From Bosea vestrisii (lineage in GTDB: Bacteria > Pseudomonadota > Alphaproteobacteria > Rhizobiales > Beijerinckiaceae): DNA of 64,000 bases. The notes beneath the pieces were generated by a model. The model was not told the DNA's origin and did no database searches. It saw nothing but the letters and a program-made list of their open reading frames with translations. Below are positions 52,569 through 60,035 of the stretch, one piece after another. The translations under genes were made by a program, and so were the position numbers. The stretch is from contig NZ_CP126307.1 of NCBI RefSeq assembly GCF_030144325.1, positions 2,790,001 to 2,854,000 of the forward strand, given 5' to 3'. The stretch's first letter is position 1; every line of letters starts with the position of its first letter.

Positions 52569-52820
52569 ATGCGTACCCAGCCGAAGCGATCCGGGCTAAA
52601 TGCCAAGGTCGCGGCTCACCTCAATCCAGCCCATCTGAAGCTCTATCGCGAGTTCTGCCAGGACCAAGACGGCAACCGCTACACCGTCGTCGTCTATCGG
52701 CCGTTCCCAGATTTGAACGTCACGCGGTACGAGCTTGAAGACGGCACGCCGGTCCGCTTCATCGACGATTGCCTGTTCGAAATTGAAGCGACGGGCAAGC
52801 AGCTGACGCGGTGTCCCTGA
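52569..52820 (+). CDS. Small hypothetical protein behind a stress promoter
   Basis: An 83-residue protein: MRTQPKRSGLNAKVAAHLNP, then RYTVVVYRPFPDLNVTRYEL and RFIDDCLFEIEATGKQL. A mixed alpha/beta fold is likely; no family recognised. The start is placed by the upstream promoter motif, which excludes the GTG at 52512. Confidence 0.65.
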   Translation: MRTQPKRSGLNAKVAAHLNPAHLKLYREFCQDQDGNRYTVVVYRPFPDLNVTRYELEDGTPVRFIDDCLFEIEATGKQLTRCP

Positions 52821-52919
52821 TGCTCGCGCTCTTGATTTGGGGGTTCTCATTGCCGCAATCCTTGGCGCCATCGGGGTCGCATCGTTTCGATAGGAGTATT
52901 TGCAGCCGTGGAAACGACT

Positions 52920-53021
52920 ATGCGCACGCTTGCGACCATCGGCGCCGTCATCGCAATCCTAGTGGCCTACTTCGTTGTGGTGTACCGGGTGACACGAACC
53001 GACGACGACAAACGGACATGA
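52920..53021 (+). CDS. 33-residue single-helix membrane microprotein
   Basis: MRTLATIGAVIAILVAYFVV, then VYRVTRTDDDKRT. It has one hydrophobic helix with a charged C-terminal tail. An in-frame GTG at 52908 would add METT. Upstream GGAG is 12-20 bp away. Supported mainly by the clear membrane-protein pattern. Confidence 0.5.
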   Translation: MRTLATIGAVIAILVAYFVVVYRVTRTDDDKRT

Positions 53022-53130
53022 CATCCCATCGCGCTACAGCATCGCATGTCTTTCGCATCTTGCCGGTCGCGAGGTCTCGACTTGGTCGAACGAATGGGCG
53101 CGTCAGTGTGAGGTCGACACTCTGCTCGCC

Positions 53131-53292
53131 ATGACTCTGCCGAGACGGCTGCGCTTCCTGAACGGCTCGGGCAATCCGGAGGATGGCCGTGACGGCAGGC
53201 CCCTTGCGACTATCCGCGGTCAGGCCGGCGCTAACTCCTTGAAGGCCGACCTTGAGCGGATGGAGCAGATCCTGCGACAGCGCGCGAACTAG
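53131..53292 (+). CDS. Small hypothetical protein
   Basis: A 53-residue basic protein (MTLPRRLRFLNGSGNPEDGR, NSLKADLERMEQILRQRAN) with a C-terminal helix. Codon use resembles the neighbourhood. No family recognised. Confidence 0.4.
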   Translation: MTLPRRLRFLNGSGNPEDGRDGRPLATIRGQAGANSLKADLERMEQILRQRAN

Positions 53293-53373
53293 TCAACGCG
53301 ACGTGTGCGGTGCACCCAATTTCCTGCCAGCCTAGCCTTCCTTCGCGCCGTCATGGCGCATTGGAGAACGGCC

Positions 53374-53538
53374 ATGTCGAAGTCTGGGACGAGTTCATAC
53401 GAGGTCGAGAAAAAGCGGCTCGAGAATGAGACCGACGCCGCGGGACAACGCTATCGGCGTGAAGGCGATGGGGCCTCCTTGCAAGCATGGCAAGAGGCTC
53501 TAGCGCGGCTCACCGGGTTTCTACGACGCTTCGGTTGA
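53374..53538 (+). CDS. Small hypothetical helical protein
   Basis: A 54-residue charged helical protein (MSKSGTSSYEVEKKRLENET, EALARLTGFLRRFG). GGAG lies 9 bp before the ATG. A GC-rich hairpin, GGCCCGG/CCGGGCC (about 53549-53577), follows the stop. Confidence 0.5.
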   Translation: MSKSGTSSYEVEKKRLENETDAAGQRYRREGDGASLQAWQEALARLTGFLRRFG

Positions 53539-53675
53539 AACGAAAAGGCCCGGCCCCGCGCGAGCGAGACCGGGCCAAGTCTAGGGAGAAACGCCCAAGG
53601 AGGGCAGCCCTTACGGGGCCAGGCGATCGCCGGCGAGTTGGATACAAGAATCAGGGAGGCCCGCGCCGCCCACGC

Positions 53676-53700
53676 GGAACGCTCCTGCGGCCCGACAGTT
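53676..53700 (+). promoter_or_regulatory. EcfG-type general-stress promoter
   Basis: GGAAC (53676-53680), 17 bp, GTT (53698-53700), 34 bp before the ATG at 53734. Confidence 0.8.
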
Positions 53701-53733
53701 GAGCCCCCATCAGTTAGCCGGGTGGAGGTCAAC

Positions 53734-53901
53734 ATGAGTAAGGAAACAAGCCGCAGCCCGAACGCGCCGAAAGCTGGCTCCAAAAAGAGCACACCGGCGA
53801 AGAAGCGCCCCAAAGAGGGGCCCGTTGAAGACGCCGACGACCGGCGCGTAAAGCAAAGCGATTATTCAGACAAGTACTCCTCGGGACGCAAGATGTCCTG
53901 A
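53734..53901 (+). CDS. Small basic, probably disordered, stress protein
   Basis: A 55-residue Lys/Ser/Pro-rich protein (MSKETSRSPNAPKAGSKKST, RVKQSDYSDKYSSGRKMS). It has the ribosome site GGTGGAGG and a general-stress promoter directly upstream. The composition suggests an unstructured nucleic-acid- or protein-protecting peptide; function unknown. Confidence 0.65.
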   Translation: MSKETSRSPNAPKAGSKKSTPAKKRPKEGPVEDADDRRVKQSDYSDKYSSGRKMS

Positions 53902-53944
53902 AACATCGCCGGTGCAAGTACGAGCATGAGGATCTGAGCTGACT

Positions 53945-54001
53945 GCCTCTCGCCGATGTGCGCGGGGGAGCACTGCACCGGCGAGAGGCATGGCGCTGGG
54001 T
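53945..54001. repeat. 57 bp hairpin repeat, copy 1
   Basis: Begins GCCTCTCGCCG and contains its inverse CGGCGAGAGGC (53979-53989), an 11 bp perfect inverted repeat, then TGGCGCTGG. A second copy with about 90% identity is at 54612-54668. Confidence 0.75.
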
Positions 54002-54086
54002 TGGGGAGCGCCAAAAACGGAATGCACGCCGTGCGGAACTAAGCCCGGCCGGCGCGAGCCGGCGGGGAAGTGCGCCTTTCGTAGTT

Positions 54087-54308
54087 TCAGGCACGACGCC
54101 GGCTTGTGAGAAATCCTGAGATCGAGCGCCGGACGAGGTCGTGGTCATTGGCAGCCAGGCAGACATGGCTCGCCACGATATCGCGCAAAGCTTCTCGCTC
54201 GACGTCCGAAGGGCTGAATCGTCTCGCTTCGAGGCTTTGCCACGCCGTCTCCACGGCAGCATGCGCTCGGGCAATGTCGATAGGGTCTGCCAGGGCAGAA
54301 AACGTCAT
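54087..54308 (-). CDS. Small helical protein of island paralogue family (copy 2)
   Basis: A 73-residue protein starting MTFSALADPIDIARAHAAVE, ending VCLAANDHDLVRRSISGFLT plus SRRRA. Same family as 54956-55198 and the broken copy at 42875-43205: an opening DPxDxARAxAAxxxAW helix and a C-terminal helix with D-x-D-L-x-R-R. Function unknown. The start at ATG 54308 fits the other members. Confidence 0.7.
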   Translation of the reverse strand: MTFSALADPIDIARAHAAVETAWQSLEARRFSPSDVEREALRDIVASHVCLAANDHDLVRRSISGFLTSRRRA

Positions 54309-54330
54309 CGGTCTTCGGGTATCACGGCGC

Positions 54331-54495
54331 TCAGCCAAGGTCGGCCTCCAGAGCAAGAATGGTGAGCAAGGCCGAGCAGGCGAGGACAACCCATAGCGCT
54401 TCGCCCGCCCAGCCATCAGGGGGATAGGGAGCCGCAGCCACAGTGGAAATTCCTCCGATAAACACTACTGCCGATATCACTGTGAGAGGTCGCAT
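54331..54495 (-). CDS. Small membrane protein (two helices)
   Basis: A 54-residue protein: MRPLTVISAVVFIGGISTVA, then WAGEALWVVLACSALLTILA. Two hydrophobic helices are joined by a Pro/Gly turn. It lies 22 bp upstream of the helical paralogue gene on the same strand and may form an operon with it. Confidence 0.55.
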   Translation of the reverse strand: MRPLTVISAVVFIGGISTVAAAPYPPDGWAGEALWVVLACSALLTILALEADLG

Positions 54496-54569
54496 CTGAC
54501 GCCACCAAAGCGAAGTTTGCGATCGTGTGAACGCGCAGCTCACGGTCTGGTTCCGACAACGCCATAGAC

Positions 54570-54600
54570 AAAAAAAGCCCCGCCGGCGGATGCCCGCGGG
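54570..54600 (-). terminator. Possible minus-strand terminator
   Basis: CCCGC/GCGGG arms in a GC-rich block followed on the minus strand by seven T (54576-54570). Similar to the better element at 54706. Confidence 0.4.
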
Positions 54601-54611
54601 ACGTCGAGACA

Positions 54612-54668
54612 GCCTCTCGCCGATGTGCGTTGGGGGAGCGACTGCACCGGCGAGAGGCATGGCGCTGG
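54612..54668. repeat. 57 bp hairpin repeat, copy 2
   Basis: GCCTCTCGCCG (54612-54622) with CGGCGAGAGGC (54648-54658); see copy 1 at 53945-54001. The two copies are in the same orientation, 667 bp apart. Confidence 0.75.
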
Positions 54669-54705
54669 TGGGACGCCGCGCTCAGCGTAGCAGGCAGGCT
54701 GAAAG

Positions 54706-54736
54706 AAAAAGCCCCGCCGGCGGGTGCCAGCGGGGC
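54706..54736 (-). terminator. Minus-strand intrinsic terminator
   Basis: A stem GCCCCGC/GCGGGGC (54711-54717 with 54730-54736) followed on the minus strand by five T. It could end transcription from the gene at 54956-55198. Confidence 0.65.
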
Positions 54737-54955
54737 CGTGATAATGGACGGGCCGGGGCGCAATACCCGACTTGCAAGCGGACGCTGAGATGTCAGCATT
54801 CCGTGGATCTCGGCTTGGCGGAACACCACCGCGCCGGAAATCTAAATCGCATAGCCTGAGGAAGCCTAGTCCCAGAGCCAGGCCGCCCCTATTATCCACA
54901 GGGTTGCAGGCCTGCCGTCGCCTCGCCCCGCTCGCGAGCGCGGAAACGCAAAGCT

Positions 54956-55198
54956 TCATACTGTTTCTCGGAATCGCTCGATTGCGCGCCGGGCCAGATC
55001 GTCTTCGTCTTTCGCAATGGTCGCCAGGCTGGCGACGATCTGGGCTAGTCGAGTTCGCTCTCGATCGCGGCGTGCGTCGGGCAGCGTCGCTCTAATTACG
55101 TCCCACGCAAGGTCGAGCGCCGCGCCGGCCCGCGCAAGGTCAGCCGGATCGCTGAGTGATGAGAATGGCACGTCTCCCCCATTGGCCACGGCATCCAT
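54956..55198 (-). CDS. Small helical protein of island paralogue family (copy 3)
   Basis: An 80-residue protein with FSSLSDPADLARAGAALDLA, then RLAQIVASLATIAKDEDDLA and RRAIERFRETV. The start is ATG 55198 (MDAVANGG). The symmetric stress-promoter motif at 55233-55259 lies 35-60 bp upstream, giving a normal leader and excluding longer frames. Confidence 0.72.
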   Translation of the reverse strand: MDAVANGGDVPFSSLSDPADLARAGAALDLAWDVIRATLPDARRDRERTRLAQIVASLATIAKDEDDLARRAIERFRETV

Positions 55199-55232
55199 TG
55201 TCACGCCCGGAATGTACCAGAGTGCACCGGAC

Positions 55233-55259
55233 GGAACGATCCTCGCGTGGGGCCGTTCC
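55233..55259. promoter_or_regulatory. Symmetric (bidirectional) EcfG-type promoter
   Basis: GGAAC (55233-55237), 17 bp, GTTCC (55255-55259). Because GGAAC and GTTCC are inverse, the motif reads GGAAC-N17-GTT on both strands. It lies between the divergent starts 55285 (plus) and 55198 (minus), at 28 and 37 bp respectively. Confidence 0.8.
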
Positions 55260-55284
55260 ACCCACTCTAACACCCCGGTCGACC

Positions 55285-55377
55285 ATGAAACCAGAGACTC
55301 TGCTCTATCTCGCAGCGCTGGCGGCTATGGGATTGGCCTGCTGCATCATGCTGGGCGTGCCGACCCCGGTGCAGTAA
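55285..55377 (+). CDS. 30-residue membrane microprotein behind a stress promoter
   Basis: MKPETLLYLAALAAMGLACC, then IMLGVPTPVQ and TAA. It has a single hydrophobic helix with two adjacent cysteines. The stress-promoter motif 28 bp upstream supports expression. Function unknown. Confidence 0.6.
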   Translation: MKPETLLYLAALAAMGLACCIMLGVPTPVQ

Positions 55378-55527
55378 AAAAGCCGGGCGGGTGCCAGTGG
55401 GGCGAGTCGTCGATCTCAGACTGGCTATCGGAGACGGCTGCACAATCCGCATAGAGGGTGGCTGGTTCCGCGGCGTTCAGCCTGGCAATGGCGGGAGGCG
55501 AACGCTCGCACCTCCCGGATAGGCAGC

Positions 55528-55559
55528 AAAAGGAGCCCATCTCGGATGAGATGGGCTCC
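55528..55559 (-). terminator. Terminator of DUF1236 gene 2
   Basis: A twelve-pair stem GGAGCCCATCTC/GAGATGGGCTCC with a four-base loop, followed on the minus strand by TTTT. It lies 6 bp after the DUF1236 stop. Confidence 0.9.
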
Positions 55560-55565
55560 GATTGA

Positions 55566-55991
55566 TTACTCTATGATCTGAACGATCTTGCGGGTCTTGG
55601 GCTCAACCAGCACGGTCTGGTCATTGACCACCGTGTAGCGATATTCGGTCTTGCCGTACTTCGCAGGAACCTCGCGATACGTGACCGTCTCAGGCAAAGT
55701 CGCGCCGACGACCACCTTCTCGCGGTACGCGACGGAAGGCACCTTCTGCTCCTTCACATAGGTGCGGAACTCCGTGCGATGATCAGCGGAGATACCGCCA
55801 ACAATCGCGCCCGCCGCAGCACCACCGACAGCACCAACTGCGGCGCCAGCCGGACCGCCGACGATCGCGCCGCCAACAGCACCAGTCGCCGCGCCGCCGG
55901 CGGCGCCACCGGCCGCGCCGGAATTCGTCTGCGCAAACGCGGCAGCCGGAGCGACGGCGAGCGCGGCGATCAGAACAAGATTTTTGATCAT
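55566..55991 (-). CDS. DUF1236-family secreted protein with glycine zipper, copy 2
   Basis: A 141-residue exported protein: signal peptide MIKNLVLIAALAVAPAAAFA, a long Gly/Ala-zipper segment (GGAAGGAATGAVGGAIVGGP onward, about 45 residues) likely to insert in or associate with the membrane, and the DUF1236 domain ending LVEPKTRKIVQIIE. The start at ATG 55991 gives the signal peptide. A general-stress promoter is 46 bp upstream. Confidence 0.92.
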   Translation of the reverse strand: MIKNLVLIAALAVAPAAAFAQTNSGAAGGAAGGAATGAVGGAIVGGPAGAAVGAVGGAAAGAIVGGISADHRTEFRTYVKEQKVPSVAYREKVVVGATLPETVTYREVPAKYGKTEYRYTVVNDQTVLVEPKTRKIVQIIE

Positions 55992-56036
55992 GGTACTTCT
56001 CCCATTCGTGGACAAAATGCCCCTCAGTCGCATCTA

Positions 56037-56061
56037 AACTGCAGGAAACATCGCTAGTTCC
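56037..56061 (-). promoter_or_regulatory. EcfG-type general-stress promoter (DUF1236 gene 2)
   Basis: Minus strand GGAAC (56061-56057), 17 bp, GTT (56039-56037), upstream of the ATG at 55991. Both DUF1236 genes of the island have this arrangement. Confidence 0.82.
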
Positions 56062-56310
56062 ATGAATAAGCGTTCATAATCAGACGGTTATCGTCCTTCG
56101 CGCGCGGTTAAGACTTTGGATTTCGTTTAGGTGATCAAGCGTTGCGGCTGTTGCACCGGTCAATTCATGATCTCGTGGTACGCCGACGACGGCCGACGCT
56201 CGCAGCCAGCCGACACATACGCGTTCGGCAGCTCTGGTCATGTCGTCCAGAGCGCCCATCCGGGCGGCGTTTGGATCGACTCTGCCCATCCCGCGTGCCC
56301 TCTATCGACA

Positions 56311-56475
56311 ATGAGCAGGGAGGCAAGATTGCGAATTTGGATTCTCGCCGCGGTCGCCGCTTTGGCTTTTGGTTTCTCTGCGTCCAGAGCTGATGCGCTA
56401 GTTCCTGCAGGCTCCAGGCCTGCGGTGCTCGCGAGCCGGGCACGAAAGGACGCCTCGACTGCTACGATGCGCTGA
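56311..56475 (+). CDS. Short exported protein fragment, probably degenerate
   Basis: A signal-peptide-like start MSREARLRIWILAAVAALAF is followed by a short tail and a stop. In neighbouring frames downstream, RLDCYDALMPP and EERLACFDFF-type segments occur (RLACYD-like motif of small secreted proteins). The 56062-56999 stretch therefore looks like one or two broken genes rather than intact ones. Confidence 0.35.
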   Translation: MSREARLRIWILAAVAALAFGFSASRADALVPAGSRPAVLASRARKDASTATMR

Positions 56476-56999
56476 TGCCGCCGGCACCCAAAGCGAAATA
56501 AGGCACCGCCACCAAGATGGAAGACTGCCGGTTCAAGCGAGAAGAGGACGAGCGGCTAGCGTGCTTCGACTTCTTCATGACCACGCGGCAGCCGCCATAG
56601 CCTTCACGAACTTCAGCCTCTACCAGCGCGCAGCTTCTCTGATCGCCACAAACCTGGAGGCGCTGGATCGTCTGTCGCAATAGCCAGCGACAGCGGGTCG
56701 TAGGCTCTGAAAGAGTACACGCGGATCGGTACCGAGTGCGCGCGGGATTGCGCTTGGGAGGCGGCAGAAGAGCAACCGGCATTCGCGCGATCTATAGCGG
56801 TGATGGCGACGAATTTGGCCGCGTATAGATCGGTGTCAGCCAATCCGGCCGTTCGGCGCACCTCCGGACATTGGGCCATTGCCCGGGAGCAGACATTGCC
56901 GAGCGGTGGCATGACTTCTGTTCCCGACCCATTGCTGACGCGTGATGGTGCCCTAGGGAAGCAATTTCCCTACTGCTGCTTCAGTGTTAAACGAACGAG

Positions 57000-57278
57000 A
57001 TGACTGAAAACCTGAAGGCACTTTGGGACGGCTTAGGGGCTGAGCTCAAGGCTTCGCCCAGCGCGATACATGATCCAGAGGTTCTGAAGCGCCTCGACGC
57101 GCTGATGGCTCCTGTCAATGAATTGATGAAGCAGTTTCAGCGCGAACGCGACTACCAACCCTTCTCTTCTCAGGCGCCGTGCCCGATATGCAGCGGGACT
57201 GTGAGATATCAATATCGCGCACCGCTTGTGGGAGGCATGAAGTGCGACACCCCGAGGTGCGTCTCGCTCAATCTGTAG
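57000..57278 (+). CDS. Small zinc-ribbon-like hypothetical protein
   Basis: A 92-residue protein: an N-terminal helical part (MTENLKALWDGLGAELKASP) and a C-terminal CPIC...CDTPRC pattern that could bind one zinc ion. No family recognised. Confidence 0.6.
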   Translation: MTENLKALWDGLGAELKASPSAIHDPEVLKRLDALMAPVNELMKQFQRERDYQPFSSQAPCPICSGTVRYQYRAPLVGGMKCDTPRCVSLNL

Positions 57279-57332
57279 CGGCTTGGCCGTTCATATCGTC
57301 GGCTCTCGACCCATTGTGGTCTTTGGGGAGCC

Positions 57333-57698
57333 TCAGAAAGCGACCCCATAGAACCAAATCGGTTCCGCCAGAAAGCAGCCAGCCAGGATGGCAGCAGAAC
57401 GCCAAGCACCAAGGTGGCCTCGCCACCCGAGAGTGATGGCACGGCCGATGATGGATGCAGCGACGCTAGCGGTCAGCATGTGCAGTGCGAATTCCCCCAT
57501 TGCTGACGCGAAGCCATTGCTCCCTTCATCAAATCGGTGCCGCAGGTGGTTGGCCCAGAGCAACGCTAGTGCGACCGTCCCGACCAGAACGGAAATACTC
57601 AGCGAGCGCCCGCGGGGCATAGCGGTAATTACGAGGAATGGCAGGACGTAAAAGACGACGATCCAAGATAGGACGAATGACAAAGCTTCCTCGCTCAA
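57333..57698 (-). CDS. Integral membrane hypothetical protein
   Basis: A 121-residue protein with three to four hydrophobic helices (LSFVLSWIVVFYVLPFLVIT, ISVLVGTVALALLWANHL, SAAILAGCFLAEPIWFYGV). No family recognised. Upstream 57699-57975 (277 bp) has no recognisable gene. Confidence 0.65.
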   Translation of the reverse strand: MSEEALSFVLSWIVVFYVLPFLVITAMPRGRSLSISVLVGTVALALLWANHLRHRFDEGSNGFASAMGEFALHMLTASVAASIIGRAITLGWRGHLGAWRSAAILAGCFLAEPIWFYGVAF

Positions 57699-57975
57699 CC
57701 CGCGCGATGTGGGTCCGCTGAGTTTCTAATCTGGAGGGGATTAATCCAAAGAGTGTCTGGAGCTTGCCTTCGCAATAGAGAGCGAACTTTCGGACGCACC
57801 ACAGTGGTGAGCCAGTTCATTGGCGAATTAGTCATGAGCGTTCGCAACTCCGCTGTGTGGCCTGCCATGCCTCGTTAGCACGTATTGAAATGGTCGGTAA
57901 TTGTCCGCTTCCGACCCAATTGCGCCGTTGGCCGAACGGAGAAAATGGCACGGCGGGTGCCCGCCGTGCCCAGTG

Positions 57976-58601
57976 TCATAGGTCCGTTTGCTCCGAAAGG
58001 AGAAGCGCATCGTCAACCTCGATGCCGAGGTAGCGCACGGTGCTCTCCAGCTTTGTATGGCCGAGAAGGAGCTGACAGGCGCGCAGATTGCCGGTGCGCT
58101 TATAGATCAGCGCGACGTTCGTTCGGCGGAGACTGTGAGTTCCATAGAGCGCGGGATCCAATCCGATTAGAGCCACCCAGGTGTCGAGGAGACGGCCGTA
58201 CTGGCGCGGTGTGATGTGATCGCCATGCCGGCTACGGCTCGGGAAGAGCCAACCCTCTTCACGAGGGCCTCTCTTTTCAGCCACGCCGTGAGTGCCTCGC
58301 GGGCGGAGTCGGTTAGTTCAAACGGCACTGGCCGCCCGGTCTTCTGTTGAACGATCGCCGTTCGTAGGCGAACGGTGCCTCCGAGGACGACATCGCCAAC
58401 GCGAAGACGAACCAGATCGCATCCCCGTAGCTTGCTGTCGATCGCGAGATTGAACATGGCGAGATCACGCACGCGCCCCTCGTGCTGTAGTCGGGTGCGT
58501 ATCGCCCAGATATGCTTTGGCTTCAGAGGTGGTTTCGGTCCGATAATGTGCCCGAGGTTCCACGCCTGATGAGGCAGTTGGTTCTGCGCTTGGATATCCA
58601 T
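57976..58601 (-). pseudogene. Short tyrosine recombinase (about 205 residues), frameshifted
   Basis: The first part (MDIQAQNQLPHQAWNLGHII, AMFNLAIDSKLRGCDLVRLR, QQKTGRPVPFELTDSAREAL) and the second part (EEGWLFPSRSRHGDHITPRQ, YGTHSLRRTNVALIYKRTG, LLLGHTKLESTVRYLGIEVD) are in different frames, switching near 58280. Joined they form the compact recombinase family common in Rhizobiales: Arg in SKLRGCD, His-x-x-Arg in HSLRR, Tyr in VRYLGIE. The catalytic residues are conserved, so decay or an indel is recent. Confidence 0.85.
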
Positions 58602-58826
58602 GGCAGATCCCCCTCTTGGGATGCCGCATCCGGGATGATTCTATCAAATGTTGCGGGACGTAGCGCTCGCCTCGCGCCAGTTGCGGACGTTGAGACGATG
58701 TCAGGAAGCGGACCATGTCGGCGGGCCGAAAAGCCACGATCCGGTTTCCCGTATTGCAGCGTAAACCGGCTGAACAGCCACCGGACCATCCTGTCGCCTC
58801 CCATCCGACTGCGATATCCTCCGGCT

Positions 58827-59903
58827 ATGAAGCTTAGCCAGAGCATACGGTTCTGCACGTCTGACGACGGCACCCGCATCGCAGTCGCATCATGCGGGGA
58901 AGGACCGGTGATTCTGCGCGCGGCGCACTGGCTGAGCCACGTCGACTACGACCTCGAAAGCCCGGTCTGGCGCCCCTGGCTTCAGGCGCTTTCCGCTCGA
59001 AGCCGTTTCGTGAGATACGATCCGCGCGGCAGCGGCCTGTCCGAGCGGTATGTCGCCGATCTTTCGATCGAGGCGTGGAACGCGGACCTGGATGCCGTGG
59101 CGGAGTCGATCGACGAACCGCGCTTCGTGCTTCTCGGTCTCTCGCAGGGCGGCGCGCTCGCGGTCGCCTATGCACTTCGTCATCCCGAACGCGTCTCGCA
59201 TCTGGTTCTGCTCAACGCGTATGGTCAAGGCGGAAGGGTTCGCGCGCATACGGAGGCCGAACGACTGGAGGCCGAGACGCTGGTAAATTTCATCCGCATC
59301 GGGTGGGGGCGCGACAATCCGGCATTCTGCCAGTTCTTCACCAATCTCTTCATCCCCGACGGAACACCCGAACAACATCGCTGGTGGGGTGATCTCGAGC
59401 GCGTTACCGCGAGCGCGGACGTCGCCGCTCAACTGCTTAGCAATATGCAGGGGATCGATGTGGCCGAACTCTCCAGGAAAATCAGCGTCCCAACCTTGAT
59501 ACTCCACTGCCGCGGCGACATGCGCGTGCCGTTCAGCGAGGGCTGCAAGCTCGCGGCCGCGATCCCTGGCGCGCGCTTCGTGCCGCTCGAGAGCAAGAAC
59601 CATGTGCTGCTGCCGGACGAGCCGGCCTGGGCGGTGTTTCATGCCGAGCTTGCCGCCTTCCTCGGCTGGGACAAGCCCGCACAGCCACGCGCCATCGTTC
59701 AGGCCGGCCTGACGGCCGCCGAAACGGCGATCCTGAAGCTCATCGCAGAGGGGCTCGACAACCGGGCGATCGCGCAGAGGCTCGGCAAGAGTGCCAAGAC
59801 GGTGCGCAACCAGTTGTCGGTGATCTTCAGCAAGCTCGGCGTGCATAGTCGGTCCCAGGCGATCGTCCTGGCACTCGGCAGCGAGCAGCCACCGACCGAT
59901 TGA
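58827..59903 (+). CDS. Alpha/beta hydrolase fused to a LuxR-type DNA-binding domain
   Basis: A 358-residue protein. The hydrolase part (about 1-270) has the nucleophile elbow GLSQGGA, the Asp of LILHCRGDMRVPF and the His of ESKNHVLLP. The C-terminal 65 residues are a GerE/LuxR helix-turn-helix (LTAAETAILKLIAEGLDNRA, RLGKSAKTVRNQLSVIFSKL). It probably senses a small molecule in a hydrolase-derived pocket and regulates transcription. The methyltransferase gene 132 bp downstream on the same strand is a likely target. The start at ATG 58827 is set by the hydrolase fold. Confidence 0.88.
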   Translation: MKLSQSIRFCTSDDGTRIAVASCGEGPVILRAAHWLSHVDYDLESPVWRPWLQALSARSRFVRYDPRGSGLSERYVADLSIEAWNADLDAVAESIDEPRFVLLGLSQGGALAVAYALRHPERVSHLVLLNAYGQGGRVRAHTEAERLEAETLVNFIRIGWGRDNPAFCQFFTNLFIPDGTPEQHRWWGDLERVTASADVAAQLLSNMQGIDVAELSRKISVPTLILHCRGDMRVPFSEGCKLAAAIPGARFVPLESKNHVLLPDEPAWAVFHAELAAFLGWDKPAQPRAIVQAGLTAAETAILKLIAEGLDNRAIAQRLGKSAKTVRNQLSVIFSKLGVHSRSQAIVLALGSEQPPTD

Positions 59904-60035
59904 CGCCGAGCTTGGGACATTTGTCCTTCCGGTTGGTCGCATTTCCCCGCCCGCGCGGGACTGCCGCCTCATGCGCGGCGACCAAGATTGGCCTCATCCT
60001 TCAAGCCTGCCGGCCAAAGGGGAGGAGGACCCGCC

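Noticed and set aside
53945..54668. CRISPR array from the two similar repeats
   Set aside because: Only two copies, each an internal hairpin, 667 bp apart with genes between them; no spacers or cas genes.
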